DNA of 64,000 nucleotides from Pleurocapsa minor GSE-CHR-MK 17-07R (GTDB taxonomy: Bacteria; Chloroflexota; Anaerolineae; Aggregatilineales; Phototrophicaceae), in the NCBI GenBank assembly GCA_019359125.1, contig JAHHHY010000006.1, positions 146,030 through 210,029 on the forward strand, written 5' to 3'. Positions 26,191-34,341 of the stretch are shown here, in pieces. A program made the translations under genes and the position numbers. The notes beneath the pieces are model-generated. The model ran no database searches. It was not told where the DNA came from and saw only the letters and a list, made by a program, of their open reading frames with translations. The stretch's first letter is position 1, and each line of letters starts with the position of its first letter.

Positions 26191-26219
26191 TTAACATGCA
26201 GGTGATTCTGGGGTATGAT
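26191..26219 (+). promoter_or_regulatory. Sigma70 promoter for the PT-tailed protein gene
   Basis: TTAACA (26191-26196), a 17-bp spacer, then TATGAT (26214-26219), each one base from consensus. The gene starts 56 bp downstream. Confidence 0.65.
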
Positions 26220-26275
26220 ACGACCCGTTTGCGTTCCGTGTCACAATCAAACGCATCTTTGGAGTTGGACATTTT

Positions 26276-27832
26276 ATGAACAATAGCGCCAGACGAGCCA
26301 GCATCGCGCTGGGTATTTTTATGGCAGTCGTGCTCGTAGGCAGCACGTTCCTGCAGATTTTCTCGCAGAACACAGCCGTTGCACCGGTGAACAATGCCCA
26401 GGCTACCGCCCGCATTGACCCGACTTTCCCGCCGCCGCTGGACGCTGCTGGCATCACCTATGACCAGCTTTTCCTGCATCCAACCGGCATCTTCGCCATC
26501 GCCCAGCCGACCGGCTTCCTGCCGTCCGACCCGTCGAGCAGCACGTTCATCGCCCAGGTGAACATGGTCAACGACGAGGCGCTGAGCGTGATCGATGCGT
26601 TCGTGCAGAATCCCGGCGGCCCGATCACGGCCGCTGACCTGGACAGCTATTTCACCTCCGAAGTGCTGGCCGCATCGTGGGCCAACTTCCAGAACTGGAC
26701 AGAAAACACGCGGTCGCTGGACGGTGACACGCTTTCGATCGACTTCTCGGTGCGCCTGAACCAGCAGAATTATGTCGCGCGCCAGGCGTCGTGGACGGAC
26801 GGCGAGTGGATCTACGTGATCCGCGTGCTGGCCCCCGAAAACGCGACTCAGTTCCTCCAGTCTGTGCTGGCCAGCCTGCGCCCGACGCTGGTGCCCTTCA
26901 AGCAGTTCGTCGGCCAGCCGTTTGACTGGGTGCTGGCCTATGACCCGGTCGGCAGCGTGGGGATTCGTCATCCGCGTGACTGGCAGGTCACCGACAGCGC
27001 GCCCGGCCGCCCGGTCAGCATCAGCGGTCTGGCAGGCGAGACGCTGCGCCTTGAAACGCAGACCGGCAGCGTCAGCGATGCCGATGCCGCCTCCGCCTGG
27101 GTGGTCACTGCCCGCCCCGGCGCAGTCGTGACCAGCGCCGAGCCGCTCACCCGTGGTGACCTGTCCGGCTTCGCGGTCAGCTACACCAGCGCCACCGTTG
27201 ATGGCGAGCCGCTGAGCGGTTATGCCCTGCTGCTGAACGGCGCTGACAACCAGCTGCTGACCGCCAACCTGCGCTTCCCGGCTGAAGGCGTCAACCTGAA
27301 CGAAGTGGCCGCGAATGTCGCTGTGGCCGCCGAGTCCACGCCAGATCCTGAAGCCACGCCCGAAGCGACCGACCCGAACCTGTCGTATTATCAGCAGCTG
27401 GTGCTGTTGATGGACAGCTTTGGCGGCCTGCCGCGCCTGAATTTCTCGGCGGAATCGCTGCCGCCCACGCCGACCGTGCTGCCGACGCGCACCCCGGCCC
27501 CGACCAGCGAAGCCACCGAAGAAGCCACCGCCGAGGCCACGCCTGAAGTTACCGAAGTGGTGACCGAAGAAGCGACGCCCACGGACGAACCGACCGCGAC
27601 CGATGTTCCGACCGACGAGCCGACGGCCACCGACGTTCCGACTGAAGCACCGACGGCCACGGATGAACCGACCGCTACCGATGTCCCGACCGAAGCCCCG
27701 ACGGCTACCGACGAGCCGACGGCGACCAACACGCGTACGCCGCGCCCGACCGCCACCGACGCTGAGCCGACCGCGACCAATACGCGCACGCCGCGTCCGA
27801 CGCGCACGCCCAGCCCGACGCCGGGCAGCTAG
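26276..27832 (+). CDS. Exported protein with Thr/Pro/Glu repeat tail
   Basis: A 518-residue protein with an N-terminal signal-anchor (IALGIFMAVVLVGSTFLQIF). Residues 50-360 form two related alpha/beta units of the kind seen in exported proteins that carry PsbP/Mog1-like folds (FAIAQPTGFLP... and VGIRHPRDWQVTDSAPG...). Residues 400-518 are a low-complexity tail with tandem PTATDVPTEA and PTATDEPT units, then TNTRTPRPT repeats. Such stalks span cell walls in Chloroflexota, yet here the tail is the free C-terminus. No catalytic motif is seen. It has its own promoter and terminator. Confidence 0.7.
   Translation: MNNSARRASIALGIFMAVVLVGSTFLQIFSQNTAVAPVNNAQATARIDPTFPPPLDAAGITYDQLFLHPTGIFAIAQPTGFLPSDPSSSTFIAQVNMVNDEALSVIDAFVQNPGGPITAADLDSYFTSEVLAASWANFQNWTENTRSLDGDTLSIDFSVRLNQQNYVARQASWTDGEWIYVIRVLAPENATQFLQSVLASLRPTLVPFKQFVGQPFDWVLAYDPVGSVGIRHPRDWQVTDSAPGRPVSISGLAGETLRLETQTGSVSDADAASAWVVTARPGAVVTSAEPLTRGDLSGFAVSYTSATVDGEPLSGYALLLNGADNQLLTANLRFPAEGVNLNEVAANVAVAAESTPDPEATPEATDPNLSYYQQLVLLMDSFGGLPRLNFSAESLPPTPTVLPTRTPAPTSEATEEATAEATPEVTEVVTEEATPTDEPTATDVPTDEPTATDVPTEAPTATDEPTATDVPTEAPTATDEPTATNTRTPRPTATDAEPTATNTRTPRPTRTPSPTPGS
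27560..27830 (+). repeat. In-frame tandem repeat encoding Pro-Thr-Ala-Thr-Asp units
   Basis: Imperfect 15- to 30-bp units encode PTATDVPT(D/E) and PTATDEPT, then two copies encoding TNTRTPRPT about 60 bp apart. Third-position differences between units suggest old duplication rather than recent slippage. Confidence 0.7.
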
Positions 27833-27854
27833 ACCCGTTTAGTCTGATTTGCAG

Positions 27855-27888
27855 CGGGCGACCCGAACACGGTCGCCCGTTTTATTTT
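27855..27888 (+). terminator. Rho-independent terminator after the PT-tailed gene
   Basis: The stem CGGGCGACC (27855-27863) pairs with GGTCGCCCG (27871-27879), loop of 7 nt, followed by TTTTATTTT. Confidence 0.85.
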
Positions 27889-27920
27889 CCCGTGCAGCGG
27901 GCGCGCTGGTGCCTTTGGCC

Positions 27921-27949
27921 TTGCCCGTCTGGCCTGCCGGGGCTATAGT
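27921..27949 (+). promoter_or_regulatory. Putative promoter of the Ser/Thr kinase gene
   Basis: TTGCCC (27921-27926), a 17-bp spacer, then TATAGT (27944-27949), 38 bp before the start codon. Confidence 0.5.
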
Positions 27950-27986
27950 TTGGGTACTGAAACAACCCACTTCTGATGAGGCATGC

Positions 27987-29618
27987 ATGCAGAATCGACC
28001 TGCCGACGACCTGTCCGGGCGCACGCTGGGCCAGTTTGAAATCCTTGAGGAAATTGGCCGTGGCGGCATGGCGACTGTGTACCGCGCCCGCCAGAAAAAT
28101 ATCAACCGCGATGTGGCGGTAAAGGTGCTGCCGCGCGCGCTGCTGCACGACCCCGGCTTCTATGAGCGTTTCACCCGCGAAGTCGATGTCATCGCGCATC
28201 TGGAGCATCCGCACATCCTGCCCATCTACGACTTCGGCGAGGTGGAAGGCGTGCCCTATATCGCCATGCGTTTCCTGGGCGGCGGCACCATGTCGCAGAT
28301 GATCCGCCGCGGGCAGGTGCCGCTGGAGACGCTGGTCAAGCCATTCAGCCAGATCGCCCAGGCGCTGGAATATGCCCATCATCAGGGCATCATCCACCGC
28401 GACCTGAAGCCCGCCAACATCCTGATGGACGAGCGCGGCAACGCCTACCTGACCGACTTTGGCATCGCCAAAGTGCTGAACAGCAACCTGACCGGCAGCG
28501 CGATCATCGGCACGCCCGCCTACATGAGCCCGGAACAGGCACATGGCGGCACGCTGGACGCCCGCGCCGATATCTATTCGCTGGGCGTCGTGCTGTTTGA
28601 GCTGATTACCGGGCGTGAGCCGTATCAGGCCGAAACGCCGGTCGCGCTGCTGCTCAAGCATATCAACGAGCCGATGCCCAGCCCACGTATTTATCGGCCG
28701 GATGTGCCCCAGGCGCTGGAAATCGTGGTGGCCAAAGCGACCGCCAAGAACCCGAATGAGCGTTACGCGTCAGCAGGCGACCTGGCCGATGCGCTGGCCG
28801 AAGCGGTGCCGTCGACGGGCACACGCAACAGGGTGGCCACGCGCCAGCTGGTGGATGCGCCGACGATCGTGCCCGACTCCAAAGCGAAAATGACGCCGCT
28901 TGTCTCGTCCTCACCGACCAGGCCACCTGACCTGAATTCCCCCACCATCACGCCGGCGCCGATGCACATGGGCACCGTGCCCGGGGGCGCGACTGCCGCG
29001 CAGGCTGGCGCACAACCAGCAAAGCGTCGTGGGCTCAGCCCGCTCGTCTATGTGGGGGCTGGCGTGGTTGCGCTGGTCGCTGTGGGCGCCATCGTGCTCA
29101 GCATCACCAGCCAGCCGCCGCCGCCGATTTATGTCACGCCGACTTTTGACCCGGCCGCGCTGACGCTGCCCACGCCGTTTGCCAGCGCGCTGAACGTGGC
29201 GCGCGATGTCTATTCGCTGAATGTGCCTGACGACTGGGCGTTCGTCGACCTGAGTGCCGACGATGAGGTCAGCCATGTCTGGCAGAAAGGCACCGAGGCC
29301 TATGTCGCGGTGACGCTGCAAGGCGCTGGGGACGATTTCGCGGCGCAGATCGACACCTATGTGGCTGAGCATTTCCCTGAGGCGGCCTTCGCCTTCATCG
29401 ACGAGGCCAGCGCGCCGGATGGCACGATCCGCCGCAGTTTCCGCCTGTTTGGCCAGACCGAGCCGGCCTTCCAGCCCGGCCAGACCGATGTGTTTTTCCG
29501 TCAGGCAGGGGACACGTTTGCCGCCCTGGAGCTGTATGCCAGCGATGGCATTGGCGCGGCCACGGTGCCCATCTTCCAGCAGGTGCTGGACTCGCTGCGC
29601 CTGAACGCACAGGCGTAG
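27987..29618 (+). CDS. Transmembrane serine/threonine protein kinase
   Basis: A 543-residue Hanks-type kinase of the PknB class. The cytoplasmic kinase domain (16-275) has the glycine loop EIGRGGMATVYRA, catalytic Lys46 in VAVKVL, HRDLKPANI (137-145), DFGIAK (157-162), GTPAYMSPEQ and RADIYSLGVVLFEL. A juxtamembrane linker, one helix (about 353-373) and an outer domain of about 165 residues follow. The outer domain is not made of PASTA repeats: NVARDVYSLNVPDDWAFVDL and later strands resemble the exported domains of the neighbouring PT-tailed protein, so it may sense an unknown cue. ATG 27987 follows GATGAGG; a longer frame lacks a site. Confidence 0.95.
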   Translation: MQNRPADDLSGRTLGQFEILEEIGRGGMATVYRARQKNINRDVAVKVLPRALLHDPGFYERFTREVDVIAHLEHPHILPIYDFGEVEGVPYIAMRFLGGGTMSQMIRRGQVPLETLVKPFSQIAQALEYAHHQGIIHRDLKPANILMDERGNAYLTDFGIAKVLNSNLTGSAIIGTPAYMSPEQAHGGTLDARADIYSLGVVLFELITGREPYQAETPVALLLKHINEPMPSPRIYRPDVPQALEIVVAKATAKNPNERYASAGDLADALAEAVPSTGTRNRVATRQLVDAPTIVPDSKAKMTPLVSSSPTRPPDLNSPTITPAPMHMGTVPGGATAAQAGAQPAKRRGLSPLVYVGAGVVALVAVGAIVLSITSQPPPPIYVTPTFDPAALTLPTPFASALNVARDVYSLNVPDDWAFVDLSADDEVSHVWQKGTEAYVAVTLQGAGDDFAAQIDTYVAEHFPEAAFAFIDEASAPDGTIRRSFRLFGQTEPAFQPGQTDVFFRQAGDTFAALELYASDGIGAATVPIFQQVLDSLRLNAQA

Positions 29619-29625
29619 TCTATAA

Positions 29626-29737
29626 GCCCGTTCGATTATGGAGTGAACGGGCGCATCGCGACGCGCCCGCCGAAACAAACCATCAAATTAGTTTTCGCAT
29701 ACGCCTGCGCTGTTTAGTCCCTTCAGGGACACAGCGG
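29626..29737. repeat. Cluster of three intergenic palindromes
   Basis: GCCCGTTC/GAACGGGC (29626-29652), GGGCGC-TCGCGA-GCGCCC with one mismatched pair (29649-29668), and GTCCC/GGGAC inside CGCTGT/ACAGCG (29708-29736) lie in a row between the kinase and its terminator. None has a T-run or a clear GTAG, so they are not ordinary terminators, though composition resembles the GTAG hairpins elsewhere in the window. Confidence 0.5.
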
Positions 29738-29751
29738 CTTATGAAGAAAAC

Positions 29752-29793
29752 AAACACGGGCGGCCCCGTTCATCTGGCCGCCCGTGTTTTTTT
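29752..29793. terminator. Bidirectional terminator between convergent genes
   Basis: The arm AAACACGGGCGGCC (29752-29765) pairs with GGCCGCCCGTGTTT (29776-29789) around a 10-nt loop, with T-runs on both strands. It serves the kinase gene and the slipin gene. Confidence 0.9.
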
Positions 29794-29818
29794 GCCTGTA
29801 GTATGCGCGCAGAACGGC

Positions 29819-30721
29819 TTACTTCTGCGTCTTGTCGTCCATAGTGTTGAGGAAGCGCGAGGCCAGGCCGGTCAGCTCCATCGGCAGCACATACTTGGTC
29901 GACGGGCTGCCGCCAATCGACTTGAGCGCATCCAGATATTGCAGCAGCATGGTCTTTTCGTCCATCTGGCTGGCCTGCTCGACCAGTGCCTGCAAGCCGG
30001 CCGCACGACCCTGTTCCAGCAGAAGCTGGCTTTGGCGCTGGCCTTCGGCGCGCAGGATCTCGCCTTCCTTCTCGCCTTCAGCGCGCAGAATGGCGGACTG
30101 CTTCTCGCCCTCGGCCACCATAATGGCGGCAGCGCGCTCACCTTCGGCGCGGGTCACCGTGGCGCGGCGTTCGCGCTCGGCGCTCATCTGGCGATTCATC
30201 GCTTCCTTGATGCTGGCGGGCGGCTCCAGCTCGCGGATTTCCACGCGGGTGATCTTCATGCCCCAGCGCTCGGTCACTTCGTCCAGCTTGACGCGCAGCA
30301 CGTCGTTGATCGCCTCGCGCTTCGACAGCACATCGTCCAGGTCAATATCACCGATGACGGCGCGCAGCGTGGTCGCCGCGATATTCAGCGAGGCCTGCAC
30401 CACGTTTTCCACTTCCAGCACGGCCAGCTTCGGATTCACCACGCGGTAGTACACCAGAAAGTCGACGTCGATCGCGCTGTTGTCTTTAGTAATCGAGCTT
30501 TGGCGCGGGATTTCCAGAAAGCGCTCGCGCAGGTCGACGCGCCGCGCGGTCTCGACATACGGGATCAGCACGGTCAGGCCGGGGCCGCGCGTGCCCGCAT
30601 ATTTACCCAGGCGCAGCACGACGATGCGTTCGTATTCCGGCAGCACTTTCACCGATGAAAGCACGGTGAAGGCCAGAAAGACGAGGACGAGAATGACCAG
30701 AATCTGCGGAAGATTTTCCAT
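29819..30721 (-). CDS. SPFH/Band 7 family protein (slipin/stomatin-like)
   Basis: A 300-residue membrane-associated scaffold protein. One N-terminal helix (LPQILVILVLVFLAFTVLSS) is followed by the Band 7 domain (VLPEYERIVVLRLGKYAGTRGPGL...VDLRERFLEIPRQ...TKDNSAIDVDFLVYYRV), then a long coiled coil rich in Ala-Glu repeats (RAEGERAAAIMVAEGEKQSA and similar). Such proteins form oligomeric rings in lipid microdomains, usually with an NfeD partner, which is encoded 17 bp upstream on the same strand. Confidence 0.95.
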   Translation of the reverse strand: MENLPQILVILVLVFLAFTVLSSVKVLPEYERIVVLRLGKYAGTRGPGLTVLIPYVETARRVDLRERFLEIPRQSSITKDNSAIDVDFLVYYRVVNPKLAVLEVENVVQASLNIAATTLRAVIGDIDLDDVLSKREAINDVLRVKLDEVTERWGMKITRVEIRELEPPASIKEAMNRQMSAERERRATVTRAEGERAAAIMVAEGEKQSAILRAEGEKEGEILRAEGQRQSQLLLEQGRAAGLQALVEQASQMDEKTMLLQYLDALKSIGGSPSTKYVLPMELTGLASRFLNTMDDKTQK

Positions 30722-30738
30722 AAAGCACCAACTCCCCC

Positions 30739-31368
30739 TTAGTGAGTCGCGAAACCTGATTCGATGCTGTTTGTTTCCCCGATTTTCACAGCCCGGACGA
30801 TCAGCGTCAGTCCGTCCTGCTCGGTAACGACGATAGGTGCGCCTGCCGCCAGCGGGCTTTCGCTGCGCGCCGTCCAGCTTTCGCCGCGCACGCGCACCGT
30901 GCCCACCGGGTCAATCGCGCTTTGCACCAGCCCGTGCTGGCCCACCAGCGGCACATCGTCCAGCATGGCCGGGGCCAGGTGGCGCGCATGATGCGCCGGA
31001 TAGAGCACAAAACGCAGATAGAGCACCGATAAAAAGGCCATGACCGCGATGACGATCAGCGATACGGGCTGCTCTGGAAACAGCAGCAGGCCGCCGATGA
31101 CCTGCGTCACCGCGCCCGCCAGCGCCAGCGCTAACGAGTGGCGGATCAGCAGCGACAGCACCAGCAGCGAGAGCGTGCCCGCGCCGATAAGGATGACCGC
31201 CAGCCAGCTGACCGGCACCTGCGTCAGCAGCGCGATGCTGCCCAGCACCCCGGCGATACCCAGCGTTTCCAGGATGCCGGTGCCAGGCGTGATGACCGCA
31301 ATAGCAGTCAGCCACAGGCTGCCCAGCAGCAGCACATAGAGCACATTTGGATCCAGTAGTATCGGCAC
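30739..31368 (-). CDS. NfeD family membrane protein
   Basis: A 209-residue short NfeD (NfeD1b type) without the ClpP-like protease domain. Four hydrophobic helices fill residues 5-115 (LGSLWLTAIAVITPGTGILETLGIAGVL and following), and a C-terminal OB fold ends the protein (LVGQHGLVQSAIDPVGTVRVRGESW...GAPIVVTEQDGLTLIVRAV). GTG at 31368 is preferred to an upstream ATG because a perfect AGGAGG (31377-31382) lies 8 nt before it. NfeD proteins work with slipins in membrane stress or microdomain integrity, as the gene pair here implies. Confidence 0.92.
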   Translation of the reverse strand: MPILLDPNVLYVLLLGSLWLTAIAVITPGTGILETLGIAGVLGSIALLTQVPVSWLAVILIGAGTLSLLVLSLLIRHSLALALAGAVTQVIGGLLLFPEQPVSLIVIAVMAFLSVLYLRFVLYPAHHARHLAPAMLDDVPLVGQHGLVQSAIDPVGTVRVRGESWTARSESPLAAGAPIVVTEQDGLTLIVRAVKIGETNSIESGFATH

Positions 31369-31411
31369 GCAGTGTTCCTCCTGTACGCACTCTTCGCACG
31401 AACATATCCGC

Positions 31412-31480
31412 ATTATAGAGGTTGTAAGGGAAATCTGCCCCCCGAAATGTGAGGGAATTTCTCCCCCGAAGGTGTGAATT
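31412..31480 (-). promoter_or_regulatory. TATAAT promoter of the NfeD-slipin operon with upstream direct repeat
   Basis: On the minus strand a perfect TATAAT occupies 31412-31417, but no TTGACA-like box lies 16-18 bp upstream. Instead there are two related units, 31434-31459 and 31460-31480, each starting AATTC and containing TTCGGGGG. This is typical of an activator-dependent promoter, where direct-repeat binding sites replace the -35 box. Confidence 0.5.
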
Positions 31481-31630
31481 CTGGCTAACCGGCGCGCTGT
31501 TTGTTAAATTTATGCTGTTCAGGCTGCCGCTGTTCTGCGCGGCGGACTGAATCCATTGACTTCACAGACACCAAAGAGTGTATACAATCATTGCCGTCGT
31601 CAATCACATTGCAGAGTGGATGATTGCCTC

Positions 31631-32893
31631 GTGCTACATCTTTCGCGTCCCCTAACTGACTACACCATCAACAGCGCCCGCATGCGCGAGGACTTTGACG
31701 CGCTGTGCGAGATTGGCGGAACGCCAGAGGGCGGAGTGGACCGCGTCGCCCTGTCGCAGCAGGACTGGCAGGCGCGTCTGTGGTTTGCCGACCGCGTGTA
31801 TGACTGTCATCTGAAACAGGATGATGACGACGCCGCGAACCTGAGCGGCGCGCTGCGCTCCAGCCGGCCTGACGCAAAAACCCTGCTGTTAGGCTCGCAT
31901 CTGGACAGCGTGCCCAATGGCGGCCGATACGATGGCGCTGTCGGGATTATCGCTGGCCTGGAATGTCTCCGCACCCTGCACGAACACGATTTACAACTCC
32001 CCTTTCACATTGAACTCATTAACTTTACCGACGACGAAGGCACCTGGCATTCGCTGTTTGGCGCGCGCGCTGTCGCCGGGATGCTGCCACCTGAGGTGAC
32101 CAGCGAGGCCCGCATCGAGAATGCGGCCTTCAGCGCGGCGCTGGCGCGTGTGGGGCTGCGCCTGCGCGATGTCGCCAATGCAAAGCGCGATCCCGCCTCG
32201 CTGGTGGGCTACCTGGAGCTGCATATCGAGCATGGCACGCGCCTGGAGCGGGCGAATGCCTCGATTGGCGTGGTGACCGATATCGTCGGGCGCACGACTT
32301 ACGACATCGTCTTTCATGGTGCAGCGGGGCACAGCGGCACGACCGACATGTACAAGCGGCGCGATGCCCTGCGCGGGGCGGCCCAGTTCATCACGCGGGC
32401 GCATGAGCTGGTGCGCGCGCGCTATGGCGATGGCATCTTCAACTGCGGTGACGTGGCCGTGGAGCCAGGCAAATACAACATCATCCCCAGCAAGGCCGAG
32501 CTGACCATCGAGCTGCGCCACGTGAGCGAATCGCTGATGGCCGACATGGAAATGGCGATGATACAGATCGCGCGCGAATGTGCCGCTGTACACGGCCTGA
32601 CAGTGGATGTCAAACCCGTGATTCACATGCCCGCCGCCGCCATGAATCCGGGCTTCATCCAGGTGATCGAATCGTGCTGCGACGCGCTCGACCTCAGCCA
32701 TATGCGCCTGGTCAGCTATGCCGGCCATGCCGCGCAGGTCATCAGCCAGGTGACGCCCTGCGCGATGATTTTCGTGCCATCCGCGGGCGGCGTGGGCCAT
32801 GCGCCAACAGAATACACGCCATGGGAGGATATCGAGGCCGGGGCGAATGCCCTGCTGCACACGATTCTGGCGCTGGCCGCCAGCGCGGAGTAG
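31631..32893 (+). CDS. M20 family amidohydrolase (N-carbamoyl-amino-acid hydrolase/allantoate amidohydrolase type)
   Basis: A roughly 420-residue binuclear zinc hydrolase. The N-terminus has the subfamily signature MREDFDALCEIGGTPEGGVDRVALS. Zinc-binding elements are LLGSHLDSVPNGGRYDGAVG and FTDDEGTWHSLFGARA, and the bridging Glu is within that DDEG. ELHIEHGTRLERA is the substrate-binding region, and HSGTTDM begins the lid. The C-terminal MIFVPSAGGVGHAPTEYT carries the last zinc His. It likely cleaves a carbamoyl or ureido group in pyrimidine, hydantoin or purine breakdown. GTG 31631 is the chosen start; a TTG 75 bp earlier gives an unlikely Cys/Arg-rich extension. No ring-opening partner is adjacent. 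Confidence 0.9.
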   Translation: MLHLSRPLTDYTINSARMREDFDALCEIGGTPEGGVDRVALSQQDWQARLWFADRVYDCHLKQDDDDAANLSGALRSSRPDAKTLLLGSHLDSVPNGGRYDGAVGIIAGLECLRTLHEHDLQLPFHIELINFTDDEGTWHSLFGARAVAGMLPPEVTSEARIENAAFSAALARVGLRLRDVANAKRDPASLVGYLELHIEHGTRLERANASIGVVTDIVGRTTYDIVFHGAAGHSGTTDMYKRRDALRGAAQFITRAHELVRARYGDGIFNCGDVAVEPGKYNIIPSKAELTIELRHVSESLMADMEMAMIQIARECAAVHGLTVDVKPVIHMPAAAMNPGFIQVIESCCDALDLSHMRLVSYAGHAAQVISQVTPCAMIFVPSAGGVGHAPTEYTPWEDIEAGANALLHTILALAASAE

Positions 32894-32902
32894 CGTTATC
32901 TG

Positions 32903-34066
32903 TCAGCCGCGCCGCACCGGCCTGAAAGCCTGCATCAGGGCCTTGTTCGCTGAAATGCCATCCTTGTCCACCACGAGCAGTCCCATCGCGCTCAGTTCGC
33001 TGACATCGCGCTGAAGCGTCTTAAGCGATTTATCCGCATACGCTTCAGCAAGCTGTGGAGTCAGGTAGCGAATATCTGCCAGCGCATAGGCTTTATCGCC
33101 CATCGCCAGCACCAGCCTGCGGCGGCGTATATCGACCTTGCTCTCTTTGTGCCTGAATTGATCGTAGACGTAATTCTGCCAGTGCACCTCAAGCTGCTGG
33201 GTCTCAATCAGGCGTATCTGCTCATCAAGATTGTCCAGCAGTCCCTGAAGCGCATATTCAATGAAGCGGTACAGTCCATTTTCAGTCCGCGACGAGATGT
33301 CGAGAAAACGATAGTATTCCGTCCTCGTCTGGTTGTAATGATTGCTCAGCAGATGGAGCGTTGGTGATGGGAAGCCGATATCCATCAGCGTATGCAGCTC
33401 CACCAGCCGGGCCGTCCTGCCATTGCCATCTGCAAACGGATGAATCCAGGCCACGTAGACATGCGCCACGATGCTTTTCAGGATGCCTGCTGCCGTCTTC
33501 AGCGCAGGCGGAAAGGCCCAGTCGCTGTTCAGCCAGTCGCACATTCTGGAGACCAGCCAGGGGACATCCTGCGCGGGTGCCCCCTTGTATGGCCCAACCC
33601 GCACATCATGCGACCTGAACTGGCCGGGCGCGGCATCTTCTTCAGAAGCCAGCCCGCTTAGCACAGTCGCATTGTACTGACGGACATCGTCAGGCGAGAG
33701 CGCCAGCGTCGGGGCTTCCAGCAGCCGTTGCGCCAGCCACTTTGTCGCTGTAACGATGTTTTCAGCCTCGCGTGCCAGATATTCCCGCGAGGGGGGCAGC
33801 TTCAGTTCTCCCGCCAGCAGGCGCAGGACTTCATCTTCGGTCAGCGTGTTGCCTTCGATTGCTGTCGTCGCTCGCACCCCCTTCGCCAAAAACAGCGTGT
33901 GCAGGCGTTCGGCCACGGCGGGCAGCAACGGCGTACCGGAAACCTGGTCACATTTCGCCTGTATCTGGCCAAGCTGTATCCAGACAGCCGGGTCCAGTCG
34001 ACGAATGTCGAACGAAAAATTGATCCAGGGATGCGTATGCTGATATTCACGTGCGGAAGATGACAT
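32903..34066 (-). CDS. Fic domain protein with N-terminal inhibitory motif
   Basis: A 387-residue Fic protein, probably an AMP-transferase acting on a protein target. The catalytic motif is HPFADGNGRTAR (209-220), with the essential His209. The auto-inhibitory helix TTAIEGN (67-73), with the glutamate that blocks ATP, lies before the Fic core, as in class II Fic proteins. The beta-hairpin flap is near RSHDVRVGPYKGAP. A winged-helix-like C-terminal segment (DIRYLTPQLAEAYADKSLKTLQRDVSELSAMGLL) could bind DNA or the partner. No separate antitoxin gene is next to it. Base composition is somewhat AT-richer than the neighbours. It overlaps no other gene and is convergent with the M20 gene. Confidence 0.93.
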   Translation of the reverse strand: MSSSAREYQHTHPWINFSFDIRRLDPAVWIQLGQIQAKCDQVSGTPLLPAVAERLHTLFLAKGVRATTAIEGNTLTEDEVLRLLAGELKLPPSREYLAREAENIVTATKWLAQRLLEAPTLALSPDDVRQYNATVLSGLASEEDAAPGQFRSHDVRVGPYKGAPAQDVPWLVSRMCDWLNSDWAFPPALKTAAGILKSIVAHVYVAWIHPFADGNGRTARLVELHTLMDIGFPSPTLHLLSNHYNQTRTEYYRFLDISSRTENGLYRFIEYALQGLLDNLDEQIRLIETQQLEVHWQNYVYDQFRHKESKVDIRRRRLVLAMGDKAYALADIRYLTPQLAEAYADKSLKTLQRDVSELSAMGLLVVDKDGISANKALMQAFRPVRRG

Positions 34067-34341
34067 CGATGTCCTCTGAAAAGTCTGAATTTTTGGAATA
34101 TTGTTGACTCATCTGCCCCTGAAAGTAGGCTATCTGGCAGGTACAGACAATTATAGGCCATATTTTGTCAGAAAAACTGTCCTGCATTTTGTCCTTAAAT
34201 GATATCAGCCTGATTGGATTGTCTGTAAAAAACTTATCGCAAAAATTCCGGCGTCAGGCAGGATCTTAAAAACGTGCATATACTGAACGCATAGAGTGTG
34301 TCTGGAGATTGAGAACAGAGTCCAGGCACAGGGAGCAAAAT

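Noticed and set aside
27560..27830. Tandem DNA repeat as a mobile or satellite element
   Set aside because: It is in frame, encodes the Pro-Thr-Ala-Thr tail, and its units vary at third positions, so it is a coding low-complexity stalk.
31556..31630. TTG-start N-terminal extension of the M20 hydrolase
   Set aside because: It adds a Cys/Arg/His-rich stretch unlike the family, and a GTG at 31631 puts the start near the usual N-terminus.
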